Assembly (NCBI GenBank): GCA_032358165.1
Contig: JAALGY010000012.1
Coordinates: forward strand, 2,976,001-3,040,000
Reading direction: 5' to 3'
DNA: 64,000 nt
Origin: Diplosphaera chodatii
Lineage: Eukaryota; Chlorophyta; Trebouxiophyceae; Prasiolales; Stichococcaceae
Position 1 is the stretch's first letter; each line of letters begins with the position of its first letter. The translations under genes and the position numbers were made by a program. Below, piece by piece: positions 23,256 through 36,729 of this stretch. Under the pieces are notes generated by a model. That model worked only from the letters and a program-made list of their open reading frames with translations. It was not told the origin of the DNA and searched no databases.

Positions 23256-24547
23256 GTCTGTAGGCGGGCGCAACTGCAGCGGCGCTGCAGCTTGACGCTG
23301 GCGCTGCCCAGCCGGTAGATCTGTCCCGATGGCACGTCAAGAGATGCAGACGGAGCAGGTGGGCTTCACATCGTCAGTCGAACCGATGCAGAATAACTGC
23401 TGGGAGTGCCGCAGGTTGTGCACCAAGACTGGCACAAGATGCTCGAACACTACTCAGGCAGTACCCTCGAATTTCTCAGCAGCAGTCTCCAGGCCCACGC
23501 GAACGTTTCCTGCAGCTGCGAATGGCCAGCTCAACAAACCCTCACGGTTCAGCTGGTCAGTGTGCTGAAGATCGTGCAAGATTCCGATTTTGCGATGCAC
23601 ACAAAGTTGAGGAAGCGTTGCAACGCACCAAGATGAGTGGCAACACAATACAGCGCTTTGACCTACTGCGCAACTGCACGCAGATACTTATTAGAGGCCT
23701 TGGCTCCGTACGCTCTGCGGGCACAGCTTCCTGGGGTCGATATCGGCGGATGAACGGCGGCACAGGCACACCGCAGCGTCCGAGACGATTGTGCAGTGTC
23801 AGATTGCAGTCGACAGGCCCAGCACGACACAGCTGTCTCGCTTGCTGATATCATAAGTTTGCCCTGCTGTGAGCGTCAGTAGCGTTCCTGCTGCCGTGCG
23901 GCTGTGTTGGTGAGCCGACATCCGCAACGAACCCTGCGCTATTAGCAAGCGCATTGCAAAGCAGCCTAGCATATGTGAGAGTCTGACTGGCTACTGCAGC
24001 AGCTCGTCTGAGAGCAGACAGTCTTCGCTTTGGCGAGAGCTTGCCACCAGGCGAGCTTCGTGCTGTTTGCCTCGGCACAGGAGCTCGCTGTGCAACAGGC
24101 AAACAAAGAAGGCCTAGCCATCTGGGCAAACTCAGTCAGCTCGCCTGTGCCCCTGGAGCTCGGCGTGAGGCCAGCTGCCAGGGACGGGGAGCACAGGCCG
24201 CCTGCGCTGTCGCCTCGGCGGCTGCATTCCAGCAGGTGCCTTCATGCACGCTGCTCTGGTCCTGCAGTGTACGCTCTACTGCTCTGGATTGTGTGCACGC
24301 TCCGCAATCAACGCCAGGCATAAGTGCAGACTGGCCTGTGCGCGGGGACTGCATCACGCTCAGTCTGCTGCCGACTCCGCGGCGTTGTTCTGCATGGGGC
24401 GCATGCCGCCAGCTGTAGCACTCTGCACTGCAGGCCGAGCTGGCAAGGGAGGCCTGAGCGCGGCCTCTGCTGACCGGGCGTCGGCTTAAGGGCGCCAGGG
24501 CAGCCGCAGTCACAGCGGTGTCTGCACGTGCGGCGGCAGCTGCGGCC
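23256..24547. promoter_or_regulatory. Divergent region between lipase and NOG1
   Basis: About 1.3 kb separates the two start codons and should contain both promoters. Open frames in it are short and have no family resemblance. The part nearest NOG1 is GC-rich, with alternating CGGC motifs just before the ATG. No TATA box was recognised on either side. Confidence 0.45.
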
Positions 24548-27500
24548 ATGGTGCTGTACAATTTCAAGTCGATCGGCGTGGTGCCGCCCGCCGCCGACTT
24601 CATCGACATCGTGCTGTCCAAGACGCAGCGCGGCACGCCGACGGTCGTCCACAAGGGCTGGGCCATCACCCGCATCCGGGCCTTTTACACCCGCAAGGTG
24701 GGTGGCGTGATATGCCATGGGGTTTAGCCGCACACACCGAGCCTCGCTATTGTGACTGCGTGCTCATGGTCTGCACCGTGATGCTGTTGTGTGTGTGGCA
24801 CGTCCACTGCGCTGTGCACCATCCTGAACGCCAGCCGTCACATGCTGCAGGTCAAATTTGCGCAGCAAAACTGGCATGACCGGCTGACCACCATCTTGGA
24901 CGACTTCCCCAAGGTGGACGACATCCACCCCTTCTATGCGGACCTGCTGAACGTGCTGTACGACCGGGACCACTACAAGCTGGCGCTGGGCCAGCTGGCG
25001 GTGGCGCGCAACCTCATCGACCGCGTCGCCTCAGGTGCCCGCGGGAATGAACTGCTCCTGCAAGCTGAAAGTGTGACTGCGTAGAGGTGCTGAGCGTGTG
25101 CAAGCTGGGCGAAGCGCACACGCGCCCGAGGCACCTCAGGCATCTAGCGGCACCAAAGACAAGCCGACACGCCCTGTGCTTCATGGTGCATCGAACTGCG
25201 GGGTACTGCATACATATGTGGCACATATATGGCCATATATGGCAGCTCAGCACAGCAGTTGGTGGCCCTGCATGATATCTTGACATTGGACGCCTGTGCT
25301 CCTGCAGACTATGTGCGGCTGCTTAAGTATGGAGACAGCCTGTACCGGTGCAAGGAGCTCAAGCGCGCAGCCCTGGTGCGGCCCCTGTCACCACAACATC
25401 TGATGTGTAGCGAAGTGACCTTGGAAGTCCGCGACTCGAACCATCTGTGTGGAACATTGGCCTCATACTTGCTGTGGGTGCAGGCTCAGCCTGCAGGTGC
25501 CTCGTTTGGACACCCGCAGAATATAGTGCCGCAAGGTGTACATGAGGTACAAGACATGCACATCATATACCGCTTGATGCAACGCCGCAGGGGCGCATGT
25601 GCACCATCATGAAGCGGCAGGCGCCGTCGCTGCGGTATCTGGAGGAGGTGCGGCAGCACATGGGGCGGCTGCCGGGCATCGACCCCGCCACCCGCACGCT
25701 GCTGGTGTGCGGCTACCCCAACGTCGGCAAGTCCAGCTTCATGAACAAGGTGGGCTGGTGAATGCTACAATGCAGCTCAGCTGGAGTCCACGTGGAGTTC
25801 CTAGTGTCTATGAGGCGGTCGTACAGCCAGTGTGTAGAGATAGTACACTAGAAGACTGGACCCAGTTCCTTGTGAGCCTCACTCGTGACGCTGACTGCCA
25901 ATGGACGTCCGCTGCTGATGTGCGCACATCTATTGAAAGGTTTGTAGGTTCGAATGGGGCTCAGATATAGGGCTCAGATGAGATTTGCAGACCAAAAGTC
26001 ACATGTTTGTCGATGACTTGCCTGGATAGGCCATATCTCGGCGTGTGCAAAATGTGCAGGTGCATGACTGCAGCTGCATGAGCTGGCACAGATCCTGGGA
26101 TGTACAGGTTGATACCTGCCGCCTGCCTGTAGTCGTCAGCAGTTTGGTGCCTGATTTCCACAGGTGACGCGGGCGGATGTGGAGGTGCAGCCGTACGCGT
26201 TCACCACCAAGTCGCTGTTCGTGGGGCACATGGACTACCGGTACCTGCGGTGGCAGGTCATCGACACCCCGGGCATCCTGGACCGCCCCCTCGAGGAGCG
26301 CAACACCATCGAGATGCAGGTGGGCTTTGCCGCCTTCCGAGGTCACTGCTCCTCGATTATGACTGTTGTAAAACATTCAAATCAGCATGCAGGGCCCCAT
26401 GGGCCCCTAGCTGGACGCCCTGAGCGCTTTCCACACCCAAGCTCTTCTGACAATGCTGCACTGCCAGGTGCCGGTGTGACCCAGCAGCTAATTGGCGCTC
26501 TATGGACCAATCAACCCCTCCCCCAACTGAGCCTGCGTCCCCGCAGAGCATCACGGCGCTGGCGCACCTGCGGGCGGCGGTGCTGTACGTGCTGGACGTC
26601 AGCGAGGCGTGCGGGTACACGATCGCGCAGCAGGCGGCGCTGTTCCACTCCATCTCGCCCCTCTTCGCCTCCAAGCCCCTGCTGGTCGTCGCCAACAAGG
26701 TGCGTGCTGATCGATTTTCCTCTTTGGGTTCGTCTGTGTTATAATGAAACTTCTGTTCTTAAAACCTTCAAAAGGTCGATGCTTACTCCTGACAATCCTG
26801 TGATTGCTTTTCTCCATCTAACAAACAGGCAGCACAGTCACGGCACAACTGTTGCATGCCGAAGTCCAGGCATTTGCGGATGTGGTGCTGCTTGCTGTTC
26901 TCCGCTGCTGCTCGGACCTTGTGACTGGCCATCTGCGTGTGCACCACCATGCACTGGTTTGCGCCTTCTCGTCTGCAGGTCGACGCGGCGCCGTGGGACA
27001 GCCTGAGCGCCGAGGACCGCGCCACCATTGAGGCCATGGGCGTGGAGGCCGCCAAGCTGTCGTCCGGCGGTGAGCTCCACGCCTCTCTTCCAGCTGGCAC
27101 TGGACGATCAAAAGTTGCGTCTTGCGGGCCATCACTGCAACCACAACCGCAGTGCAATCACCTCCTGCCAGCAGGCATGCTCGGTGACACTGTGGTAGAA
27201 GGTCGCCGGTGTGTCTGCAAGACATGAGATGCAATTGGAAAGGTGCATGGAATATGCACTGTGGGTCGATACAGCCGTGTCTGGTCCCGCTGGGTGTCGA
27301 CACGTAATTGCTGCTGCTGATGGTAGGGTCACTAGGTAGGTAGTGCTGTAGAACTGCCCTGCTCTCACATGCTGGCATTTTGGTCAGGTAGCACAGTCAG
27401 TCACAAACTCCAGGGTCAAAACTAAGAGGGTGCAGTGGGTGAATTGCAATTTATGCTAGAAACAGCATGATCAGTACGGAGGTACGGCACAAGTGAAGCC

Positions 27501-30500
27501 ACATTGGCAAGAGGAGGATACGTTGTCCACGTGCTGTGGTCTGCTCCAGGGCTGGCGGGCGCGGGCGACGAGACGGCGGAGGTGCTGCGGATGAGCGCGC
27601 TCAACGAGGAGGGCGTCATGGCGGTGCGCTCCGCCGCCTGCGACCGCCTGCTCGCCTCCCGCGTCGACCTCAAGCTCAAGGTGGGGCCCATGTGTCCTGC
27701 AGACGTGGTGTTGTGCATCCCAGATCAGAACAGCCTGCGATGTCAGCGGTGGCTTCAGCTGTGTGCGGATGCATGTTGATGCAGGGCAAGTCCCAAGATG
27801 CGGCCAAAGATGTGTCCATAGGGTTTGTCGCCAAAGATATGTCTATATGTGTATCTTGTGAAGTTGTTGACCCACTTCTGTGTGCTGCAGGGCAAGCGCG
27901 TGGCGGATGTGACCAACCGCATGCATGTGGCGCTGCCCAAGCCGCGGGACGGCGTGGCGCGGCCCCCCGTCATCCCGCCCTCGGTGCTGGCGGCGCAGGC
28001 GGGGCAGCCCCGCACGGCGGCGCCGCGCAAGCTGCAGAAGGACATCCAGGTGCGCCCTTGAGCTGCCCCGGTGGAGCTGAGCAGAAACTGCCTGCTGTCA
28101 TACCAACCAGGCGCCTGACAGCAGCTGTCGGGTGTGATTTTGTATCGTTGGCTACCGCGCCTCCATCACACCGCTGATGATCAGCAGCATGGCTGATATT
28201 CGGGGAACTTCTGAGATGCATGGGGATGTGGCGCCCATCTTCAGTTGCTGAAACTTTCACCATACACTTTCACCATACACTGATGATGCCACCCGCCCTG
28301 CAGGAGGAGAAGGGCGGCGCGGGCGTCTACTCCATGGACGAGCGGGTGCTGTGGGAGGCCGTCAGCCCCGCCGAGCGGCGCGACATCCTGCCCGAGATCT
28401 GGGGCGGCCACAACATCGCCGACTTTGTGGACCCCGACATCGAGGCGCGGCTGGAGGCCCTGGAGCGCGACGAGGACGCTGCGGCCGCCGCCTGGGAGAC
28501 CGCGCAGGAGGTGAGGGTTCAGGGTTTTAGGGTTTAGGGTTAATACAAGTTGTAGATGCCCTGGAGCGGGATGGGGACGCGGTGGCCCTGGCCTGGGAGG
28601 CGGTACAGGAGGTGGGGGCCCGACAGGCCCTAGCTGGTTCAGCAGTATGTCAGGCTCAGGGCTACAGGTTGAGGGGATCTTGTGAACGTCCCCTAGACTG
28701 TTGCAGCCATGTGACGAGCTTTGAGTCTAGGCCTCTCAAACAGTTCACGTTTAGTCGGGCAGGCATTGTCCTTTGACAATATCCTATTAGCTTCTATGTC
28801 GAGTTCTTGTGCGGCTTGGTGCTGCACCTCGTCAGACGTGCGCAGCCGCAGCATGTGTTGCCTTGCTGTGCAGCATGCTGGGTGCCGAAGCATGCGACGA
28901 GCTGCAGCAGCCTGTGAGCGCACTCCCTTTGCAGCGCATGTCCCCGCCCTGTGAAGCACAGTTTACCACATGAATCAGCTGCACCTTGGTGCTACAGGGC
29001 ATGGATGTGGAGGAGCTCACGGCGGAGGAGCGCGCCACCCTGGGCGCCATCCGCGACCGCAAGCAGCGGTGCGGGCAATGTCTGGCATCTGACTCATCAT
29101 GCACCTCAAGTCCTTGACTATATCTGCACCGTCGCTGCACTGCCAAACATGCACCCTTGTCAGGACACCTGAGGCTATGGGCCCGTGGTGCGATGAGATA
29201 TGATGCAATGGCATGTCCTGTGATTGGAGCTGTGCAGCCGCGCATGCTGCAGTCAGATTTTCACATGGAGACGGAAAATCACGTGGTGCAGGGTGCTGGC
29301 GGCGCACCGGCGCAAGAAGGGCACCGCCAACAACCAGTCCATCCTGCCACGCCGCGCCGACGCCGGCCGCACCTCCACCACCGACAACATGCGGGTGCGC
29401 CCATGAAACCTCGCGCCGCAGCCTGGCTCGCATTCGAGCATGCAGCGCTTCTGGTGCGGCGGCCTCGTTTGGCGTTGCTGCTGACTGCAACCCACATGAC
29501 CATCCTTCCTGGCACAATCCGCTCTCAAGCCTCTGCCGTCACACGCGGCGGCCATCATTTCATGGCAAGCCGCTATCGGTGAACCCTGCATGTCTGCTTC
29601 TGCTCCCTCATTGAACCCTCATTCCTGCCATGCGCAGGCGTCGCTGGCGGCGGTGGGCATCGACGCCAGCGCGGCGGTGGCGCGCGCCCGGGAGCGCTCC
29701 CGCTCCAGGGTGGCCCGCAAGCGCACCCGCAGCGAGTCCCGGGGCGGCGGCGACGGCGATGCGATGGACGTGGACGGCACCCCGGCGCAGCCCAAGAAGC
29801 GCATCCACAGCTCCAAATCCAGGTGACTGCCGGCAGACTCTGCTACATGCAGGGTCATGCGCAGCAGGGTCATGCGCAGCAGGAGGGAACGCATAAAAAG
29901 CTTTGTGGAGAGCACAGCTGCAAAGTGCGAGGCGGCAGCTCATCTGTCGCCTGTCCATCGTCCAGATGCCTGCAGGCCGCATGTACGGCTGACGTGCTTC
30001 GCTATGCTGCCACTGCTGGGTGGCAGCACGACTGGCAGGAGTTTTCTGCCATTTAGTCTGACCTGCGGCATCATCTGGGCCCCATCTGCAGGTCGATGTC
30101 GCGCGGCCGAGCGCTGTCGGTGGCCAAGCCGCTGGCCGGGTCGGGCCTCAAGGACGCCAGCCAGCGCAACGCAGCGGTCAAGGCGGCGGACCGGGCGCAG
30201 CGCCGGTCCGGCAAGATGGCCCGCAAGGTGCGACCGGTGGAGTAGTCTGGCAACAGGCTCCGTGCAGCGCCTGCCTCCTGGCACGTTCAGCGACCGTTGC
30301 CGGGGGCCTAGCTTGGCTCGTCGGCAGACTCGAGGCCGGCGGTGTGTGCGATGCTCTGCATGGGTGAGGGCAGCATCCCCTGCGTGTTGTGTTGACGCTG
30401 GTCTTCTCTTGTGGCTGCAGGGAGAGGGCGACAGGCACATCCCCGACCTCAAGCCCAAGCACCTGTTCTCAGGTGCGCGCCGCTCACCGGCATGCATACC

Positions 30501-30670
30501 GCTGTATGCATGGTTGTGCACAGTGCCACAGTGCAGGGTTGTGCAGTCGTGTTGCTGTAGTGCATCGCCCAGCTGCAGCTCAGCTACGGGCTGGAGTGCG
30601 TCCGGCTGACAAGATGTGATGTGATTGATGTGCAGGCAAGCGCGGCAACGGCAAGACGGACCGGCGGTAG
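24548..30670 (+). CDS. NOG1: NOG1 (GTPBP4), nucleolar GTPase for 60S ribosome assembly
   Basis: NOG1 binds pre-60S particles in the nucleolus and is essential for large-subunit maturation. About sixteen exons cover the whole protein. The N-terminus [20 protein letters not shown] with [18 protein letters not shown] is characteristic. Exon 2 gives [18 protein letters not shown] and HYKLALGQL. The GTPase domain has G1 [14 protein letters not shown]3 [11 protein letters not shown] and G4 NKVD (NK and VD come from two exons). Next are [49 protein letters not shown] and VALPKPRDG. The C-terminal part has [39 protein letters not shown], then lysine/arginine-rich nucleolar-localisation sequence. It ends [10 protein letters not shown] before TAG. 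The ATG at 24548 opens the conserved start. The exon ending at 28510 has a duplicated edge in the following intron. Family assignment is secure; small exon limits are approximate. Confidence 0.95.
28513..28542 (+). repeat. Telomere-like tract after a NOG1 splice donor
   Basis: Immediately after the donor GTGAGG the intron contains about four degenerate TTTAGGG units (GGTTCAGGG, TTTTAGGG, TTTAGGG, TTAA). It reads in the sense orientation and separates the exon edge from its duplicate. Confidence 0.8.
28558..28616 (+). repeat. Duplicate of the 3' edge of a NOG1 exon
   Basis: About 55 bases repeat the end of the exon at 28456-28510 ([20 protein letters not shown]) with about ten substitutions. 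The copy still encodes [18 protein letters not shown] in one frame and still ends at a donor-like GTGGGG. It lies just past the telomere-like tract. Confidence 0.8.
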
Positions 30671-31197
30671 CGCTTCGTCCTGTGCCTGCATCCTCTCACT
30701 GGGTGCTCCTGGCGGCTGGCAGCTGGAAGCCAAATGCCAGACATGCAGCAATCACAGCAGGCAGCGGTATCCAGTTTGCTTTCGTCGTGAAGCTGCAAGG
30801 AGGCTGGTCTTTTTGCAACTGCAATGGTTGCTTCCAAGGATGTGTCCATATCAGCGGCAGACCGCTCAGCTGAGAGCGCATGGACTGCAGCACATGCTTT
30901 GGGCCATTCCTGTGTCGTTGGCATGGAGTTCGACAACGAGGGCACGCATCTGTGGAAGTGCCTGGGTCGAGTAGATGCGTTCTCATGTGTCTCAAGCATT
31001 GGCAGGTTATAATCCGCTGTGGACATCTGTTTGGGCTTGCGTGCTGTCACCGAACAACAACCACCCATTGCTTCTGTGGCCAGAAGGAATACAACCCCCA
31101 CTCACTCCAAGCTGCTCTCACACGACTTCGGGCTACTCGGCCACGAATCTATGTGTCCCACCCAGAAGCCAGCTGACTGCCACAACCAGCCAAGGCG
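30671..31197. other. Convergent spacer between NOG1 and starch synthase
   Basis: Holds the two 3' UTRs. ORFs of about 100 codons occur on both strands but none resembles a protein. Nothing else was seen. Confidence 0.5.
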
Positions 31198-34100
31198 CTA
31201 CCACGGCCGCACAGGCGGGTCTATGAGCGCCCACCCGAAGATCTGCTCGTACTCCACCGCCGCCTTCTCCCAGCTGAGGTCCTGCGCCATGCCCGCCGCC
31301 TGCAGCCCCTGCCACGCGCGCCGGTCGTTCCTGCACGCATGCTTGGGGAAAACCCTGAGAAGCAGAACAGGTGGCCAGCAAGCAGCTCCTGCACTGCTTC
31401 ACAGCGGGACAAGCCAGATGCAGCAGCTGAAGCAGCCTGACATGGGCCTCGCGCCCGGCTGACATATCAGTAAGGTTATGTGACGTATGGCGTCATCATG
31501 CCCGCCATGTAAGCAACACCGCACCTGAAGAGGTGCACCGCGTGGTCGATGGCCTGCAGCATGGCGTTGGCCTCTGGCGGGCTGAACACAAAGCCGGTGC
31601 CGCAGTCAGGGGTACCTGCACATGCAGCGCAGCTGCCATTCGACCAGCCAAACCTCCAGAAGACACTTCGTAAGGGCACCGCTTCATGCCAGCACGCGCT
31701 GTATTGCTGGGACTGGGTTCTGGCACAGGTGGCAGCTCCTGCTGGGTGCTTCAAACCGATGTAGCCACTGTGCAGGCTTCAACCAGTGCAGGGGTGACCA
31801 AATAGCACACCGGCTTTGTCAGCCTGGAAGTGCGCGATGGTGTCCCGCAGGCCCCCTGTAGCGTGCGCAATCGGCACCGTGCCGTACGCCATGGCAAACA
31901 GCTGCAGGGCCGCACAGCTCCAGTGAACACATGGTCATAACTAGCCGAGCACACTCATCTGCTGCAAAGTGTGGTGTGACTTGCAGTCCTGCGCCGCTTC
32001 AACATAGATCAGCAGCATGCGCAGCAGCAAAGGCAGCACAGCCACTGGCATGACATACACCTGGTTCAGGCCGCAGGGCTCGAAGCGGGAGGGCATGAGC
32101 AGCGCGTCGCAGCCGGCGACCATGCGGTGGGCCACCGGCACCGAGAAGCCCACCTGCAGGAGGGGAAGGCAGCGAGAGTGTCGAAAGGAGGTGCGCACTG
32201 CGGCGCAGATCCCAGGGAACAGCATTGCCGGGCACTCCCTCAGATGGCCGGTCTGCAGCGACTCCGCAGTTTTAAACAGGCGTCCATGCGCACAAAATCG
32301 GGCTCTGCCGCTGCTGTCGCTGACTAGCAAGCAGCTACAGGGTGGGCAGGACAGGGGTTTAGCGGCCAAGCATGCACCCAACCACGCACCCAGCCGCGGA
32401 AGTGCTGCGGAAACTGCCGCTCGCTGTCGCGCATTGCTGCCTCGTATTCGTCGCCACCACTGCCCAGCATCACCAGCTGCACGCAGGAAGCATGTCATTT
32501 TGCAGCACAGCTTGCCAACAACGTATGCCGTGGTATGCAGCTGTGACTCAGGTCGAGCTCCGATGCCGGCATGCAGATGCATAGGCTCAAGGTGTGTGCT
32601 GATCTTGAGCAGTGAAACTGGCTCAGCTTAGCGTTGTGCCCACAGGAAACGTGGAGTGCAATGGTGTGGATGTCACAATCACCTGCACATTGCGTGAGGC
32701 CAGCTCCCCTGCCGCTGCCAATACCAGGTCCGGACCCTGCAAAGCAGCTCCAGCAACGACATCATGTGCCTACCTCACATCTGGTTGTCCTACCGAGAGA
32801 AGAGTCCAGCGCCCATGGAGCGGCCAGGCTGCAGATGGGATCAGAACCCGATGCAGCTACTGTCACTTGTCAGCAAACGAATGCTGCTTGCAATAGTTGC
32901 AGTGACTGTAGTATTGTCAGTCACCTTCTGGAAGTCCAGGCGCCCGATGAAGCCCAGCAGCGGCATGGACGGGTCCTCCGGCAAGCCCAGCTCCCGTTGC
33001 AGGGCCGCCTTGCACTCCGCCTTGCCTGCGGCCACTAAGCCATGCATCGCATGCACTCTACGTCAAAGCGAGCAGGCCAGACGTGCAACCGGTACCTCCT
33101 GCTACGGCACACTGCTGCCGCGTGCCTGCCTCAGCCTGTGGCACCACCACAGCACTGCAGTCGCGTCTTCAGCCATATCTCCAGCCGATCATCAGGGGAC
33201 ACTGACCAGGCGGCTGCACGACTGAGGACCATGCCAGAATCGTGTGCGCAAGGTGTGGCAGCAGAAACGTCGGGAAGGCCGGAACCTTCCCGCAAACCCT
33301 ACCCGACATGTCGGCGGCCGAGTAGCGGGCGGGCAGGTGGGCGTCCGTCTCGGGGCTCCACTCTGTGGTGTCGATGCCGTTGGCGATGCCGTCCAGCTTG
33401 TGCTGGACACCCTGCAGCACGCCGTCCAGCCCCCAGCCGCCCTCCGCCGTGGTGATCTCCCATGCGTAGCCCTGATGAGGAGACGCGCCCAAGTTCTGTT
33501 CAGCGGTCTTGCCTGTGCAGCTCACATCACATCACAAGTGCTGTTCGCTTCTCTGTCACCTAGTGTGCAATGGTGGGCAGTCATGCATGGGGGCAGATGC
33601 CAGCACTGCAGCGTCTCGTTGCGCTCGGTGGCACACCTTGGAGACGGTCATCACTCGGTCCGCCGTCAGCACGCCGCCCTTGAGCAGGTTGACCGCCGGC
33701 CCGTTGACGTGGCTCCAAGTCGGGTACTCCCACCCCATCGGGTCGTACCTGGAGGGCATGTAGAATGGCTGAGCAAAGGCATGCGAGAGGTGGCTTAGAT
33801 GTGCAGGATGACCAAGCATGGCCAGGGGCAACGCACAGCTGGCTTCGCACTTCACAGGGATGTGTGACAGTGGGGCATGGATGGGCAGCATCCCACGACA
33901 AGAGTGGTCCCTGGGTCACATATGGGTGGTGCCATCTGCAGGAGCTCACATGTCGTCCGGCACGCCCAGATTGGCAAACGTGGCCGCGGGCTCCACCCCC
34001 TGGTGCGCCATGTTGTGGATGGCCAGGATGGCGCGAGCGTCCTGCACCAGACAGCACGCATTCCTCTGTGCTGTGCTCCGCCACGCTGCAACGCTGATGA

Positions 34101-36729
34101 TGCACGCAGCTCACATACAGGTCAGAAGCACATGTGCAACAGCTGTAAGTGTTCGTTGCACAGTTCCACTGCAGCCGGCACCTTATACACGCCGTGGCGG
34201 CGGTACCGCCCCGCGAGGTACACCGGCACCAGGCTCGCATGCCAGTCGTTGGCGACAAACACGCAGCGGTCGCCGTACGGGAAGCCCGGCGGCCAGCCGA
34301 TCCTGCGGTGTGCAAATTGTGTGTGGCAAATCAGAGCCCTTACAACGGCGCTGGACCAATGTGCAGCTCTTGGGTTCATGCAGGCTTGCTGCGGTGTAGC
34401 ATTGCCTGGCAGCTGAATTTGCGAACAAGCCGCAGCAGGAACAAGCTGCAAGCTTGCGACAGTAGAAGCACCTGTGGCCGCCGATGTTGAGCACCAGTGG
34501 CGCCTCGCACGCCGCCAGGCTCAGCAGCGCAAAGCGAAACTGGTTGTCCCCAAACACGCCGTGCTCGTCGGTGTACAGCCCGCCTGGAATTGATGCAAGA
34601 TGCCTGTGGCTGAGGCAGCTGTGCCTGGCGTGGCTTACTGGCTTGCCTCGTGCATGTCTTGAAGTGCTGTGCGTGGCATGGCAATGGGAACAAGATGCAG
34701 CGACCCCGAGTCACACACTCCTGCTGTGAAGCAGGATATTTTGGGCAAATGGCATGGAGTTCACCTGGGCGGCGGAAGCAGGGGTGGTCGACGAACACCC
34801 AGTCAACGCCCTGTTGGTGCGCATGATAGTAGTTCACCGTCACCTGATGGCGCACAGAGGCAGCGGTTCAGCATTGCACAGCTCAGACATGGGTCTCAGC
34901 AAAGCCGTCCTGCTGCAAGGTTTGTTGGAAACACCTCGAAACTGCTCAGGCTTGCTGATCCCCTTGTACAGTGAAGAAGTACACCTGGACTTCCCCATGT
35001 TTCGTTCATCAAGCTACCGAACACACGTCCAGCCTGACTAGGCATGGCGCAGGGCTCACCTCTCCGCAGGCGCCCATCGCCAGCGTGGTCGGCTGCTGCA
35101 GGTCAGCCGCCACGTCGTACAGCTGGTCGGTCTTTGTGCCATTCTGATACCTGGACGCGATGCGCACAGATTCTGTTAACCGGCTTTCCTCTGTTTGTGC
35201 TCGAGCTCTGCATGCCACATCACCAGCTCTGACTCAGCTGCCCTACGACCCTCTCTCACAGAACATCGCCAGCAGCCGGGACGAGTTGCCGCTCGACCCA
35301 CAAGCCCGTGACGAACAAGACCTGCCAGCACCAGCCTGGTGCTAGACGCTGCGACGTCCTGTGTTCGCCGAGTCACCTGGGGGTCACGACCATGACGCGG
35401 TGCCCGCGCCGCGAGAGCGCTACAGGGAGGCTGCCCACCACGTCGCCCAGGCCGCCCGTCTTGCTCCAGGGGCCTGCCCAGCAGCAATGTGCAAACATGA
35501 TCAAGAACCAAATCTGCAGGTCTAGACATACTGCGTGTGATACTGCACTGTACATGCTTGTAGGCAGCCAGCGCATGGTGGGTGTGCAAGAACCTCTGCG
35601 CTTGCTGGCGCCGATAGCGTGGTCACCTGCTTCCGATGACACGAAGACGATGTCCAGCAGCTGCTCGGCCTGATCCACGCCCTCCGCCGCCCTCTGCTGC
35701 GGCGCCCTGTCCGCCCCCTGGCCGCTGCCGTTCTGCGGCGGCTGCTGCTGCTGCTGCTGCTGCTGCTGCCGCTGCTGTGGTGCAGCCGCCTCCGGTGCCG
35801 CGGCAGCGGCGGGCGCAGGGGCGGCAGCAGGGGCAGGGGCGGCCGCCGGGGTGACGGCAGCTGCTGGCGCCGGCGCTGCTGCCGCTGATGGTGACGACGC
35901 GGTGTCTGGGCTGTTTCCGGGCCCCGCACTGCCGCTGGCACTGCTGCTGGTCTGCGTGCTTGCCGGGGTTGGGTCCAGAACCTCTCGCGACGCAGCAATG
36001 CCCTCAGCAGCTCGCGCCAAGTCCGGCAGTACAGCTGCGGCGCTGCTCACGGGTGCGGATGCGCCGCTGTTGTCGCTGCTCCTGGTGCCAGCTGGCTCCA
36101 GGGGTGCATTCGCTGTGTCTGCTCCTCCTATTTAGAGCGGCAGCAGAACTGTCACCCTGTGCATGCCACAATGTGCACGCCTCGAACACATCAACATGCA
36201 TGCATGCCAACAGGAGCAAGCAGGAATCAGCACAGCGTCATGGTTCACCTCGGCGGGTGAGGCGATCAACGTCCGCGCCTGCGACGCCGCTCTGCCGCAG
36301 TGAGTCCGCCGCGCTCGCGAGCTTCTGCTTGATGCGCGCGTTTTCGGCGCGCAGCCGCTCGATCTCGGCCGTCAGGTCCTCTCTACCGTCGCTCGCCGAC
36401 TGCGCATCCAAGGAAAGCCCTGGCTGAGCCACGTAGGATCCATGCGATGGTACTTTCACACAGGTTGGAGGGCGCAGACTGATCAGGTCGTGCGGCTGGG
36501 AGGCTGGGATCACCTGGGCGGACTGATCGGCAGATACTGACGGTGTTGTGCCATTTGACCTGCTGCCTTGTTTCTTCGGGGTTCGACTCCGCTTGGGCTT
36601 TGCAGGCTGCGCCTGTGATCTGGGATGCTGCAGAAAGCAGTGGCGCTGCCGATAGGCATGACGCTGCAGATGCATGCTGCTGCTTTCGGACAGGGAGCAT
36701 GTTCTGCCACCAATGCGCAGGCTGTCCAT
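31198..36729 (-). CDS. Soluble starch synthase (GT5), SSI/SSII-like
   Basis: Transfers glucose from ADP-glucose to growing alpha-1,4-glucan chains in the plastid. About sixteen exons. The first (36729 to about 36240) encodes a basic, Ser/Gln-rich leader that may include the transit peptide, then a heptad coiled coil ([21 protein letters not shown]). The next has a long Ala/Pro linker with a Gln run, then [10 protein letters not shown]. The GT5 domain contains the ADP-glucose motif [89 protein letters not shown] with [45 protein letters not shown] with [14 protein letters not shown], and ATGGLRDT. The C-terminus [20 protein letters not shown] closes before TAG. The order of motifs matches SSI and SSII; I cannot separate these firmly. 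The gene converges with NOG1 and diverges from the HVA22-like gene. Confidence 0.9.
35738..35772 (-). repeat. Gln-coding CAG run in the starch synthase linker
   Basis: A CTG-rich run on the plus strand encodes about twelve glutamines with one Arg interruption on the gene strand, inside an Ala/Pro-rich linker. Such runs vary in length by slippage. Confidence 0.85.

Noticed and set aside
36570..36592. GGGTTCGACTCCGC, resembling a tRNA T-arm
   Set aside because: It lies inside the starch synthase first exon, and no other tRNA arms surround it.
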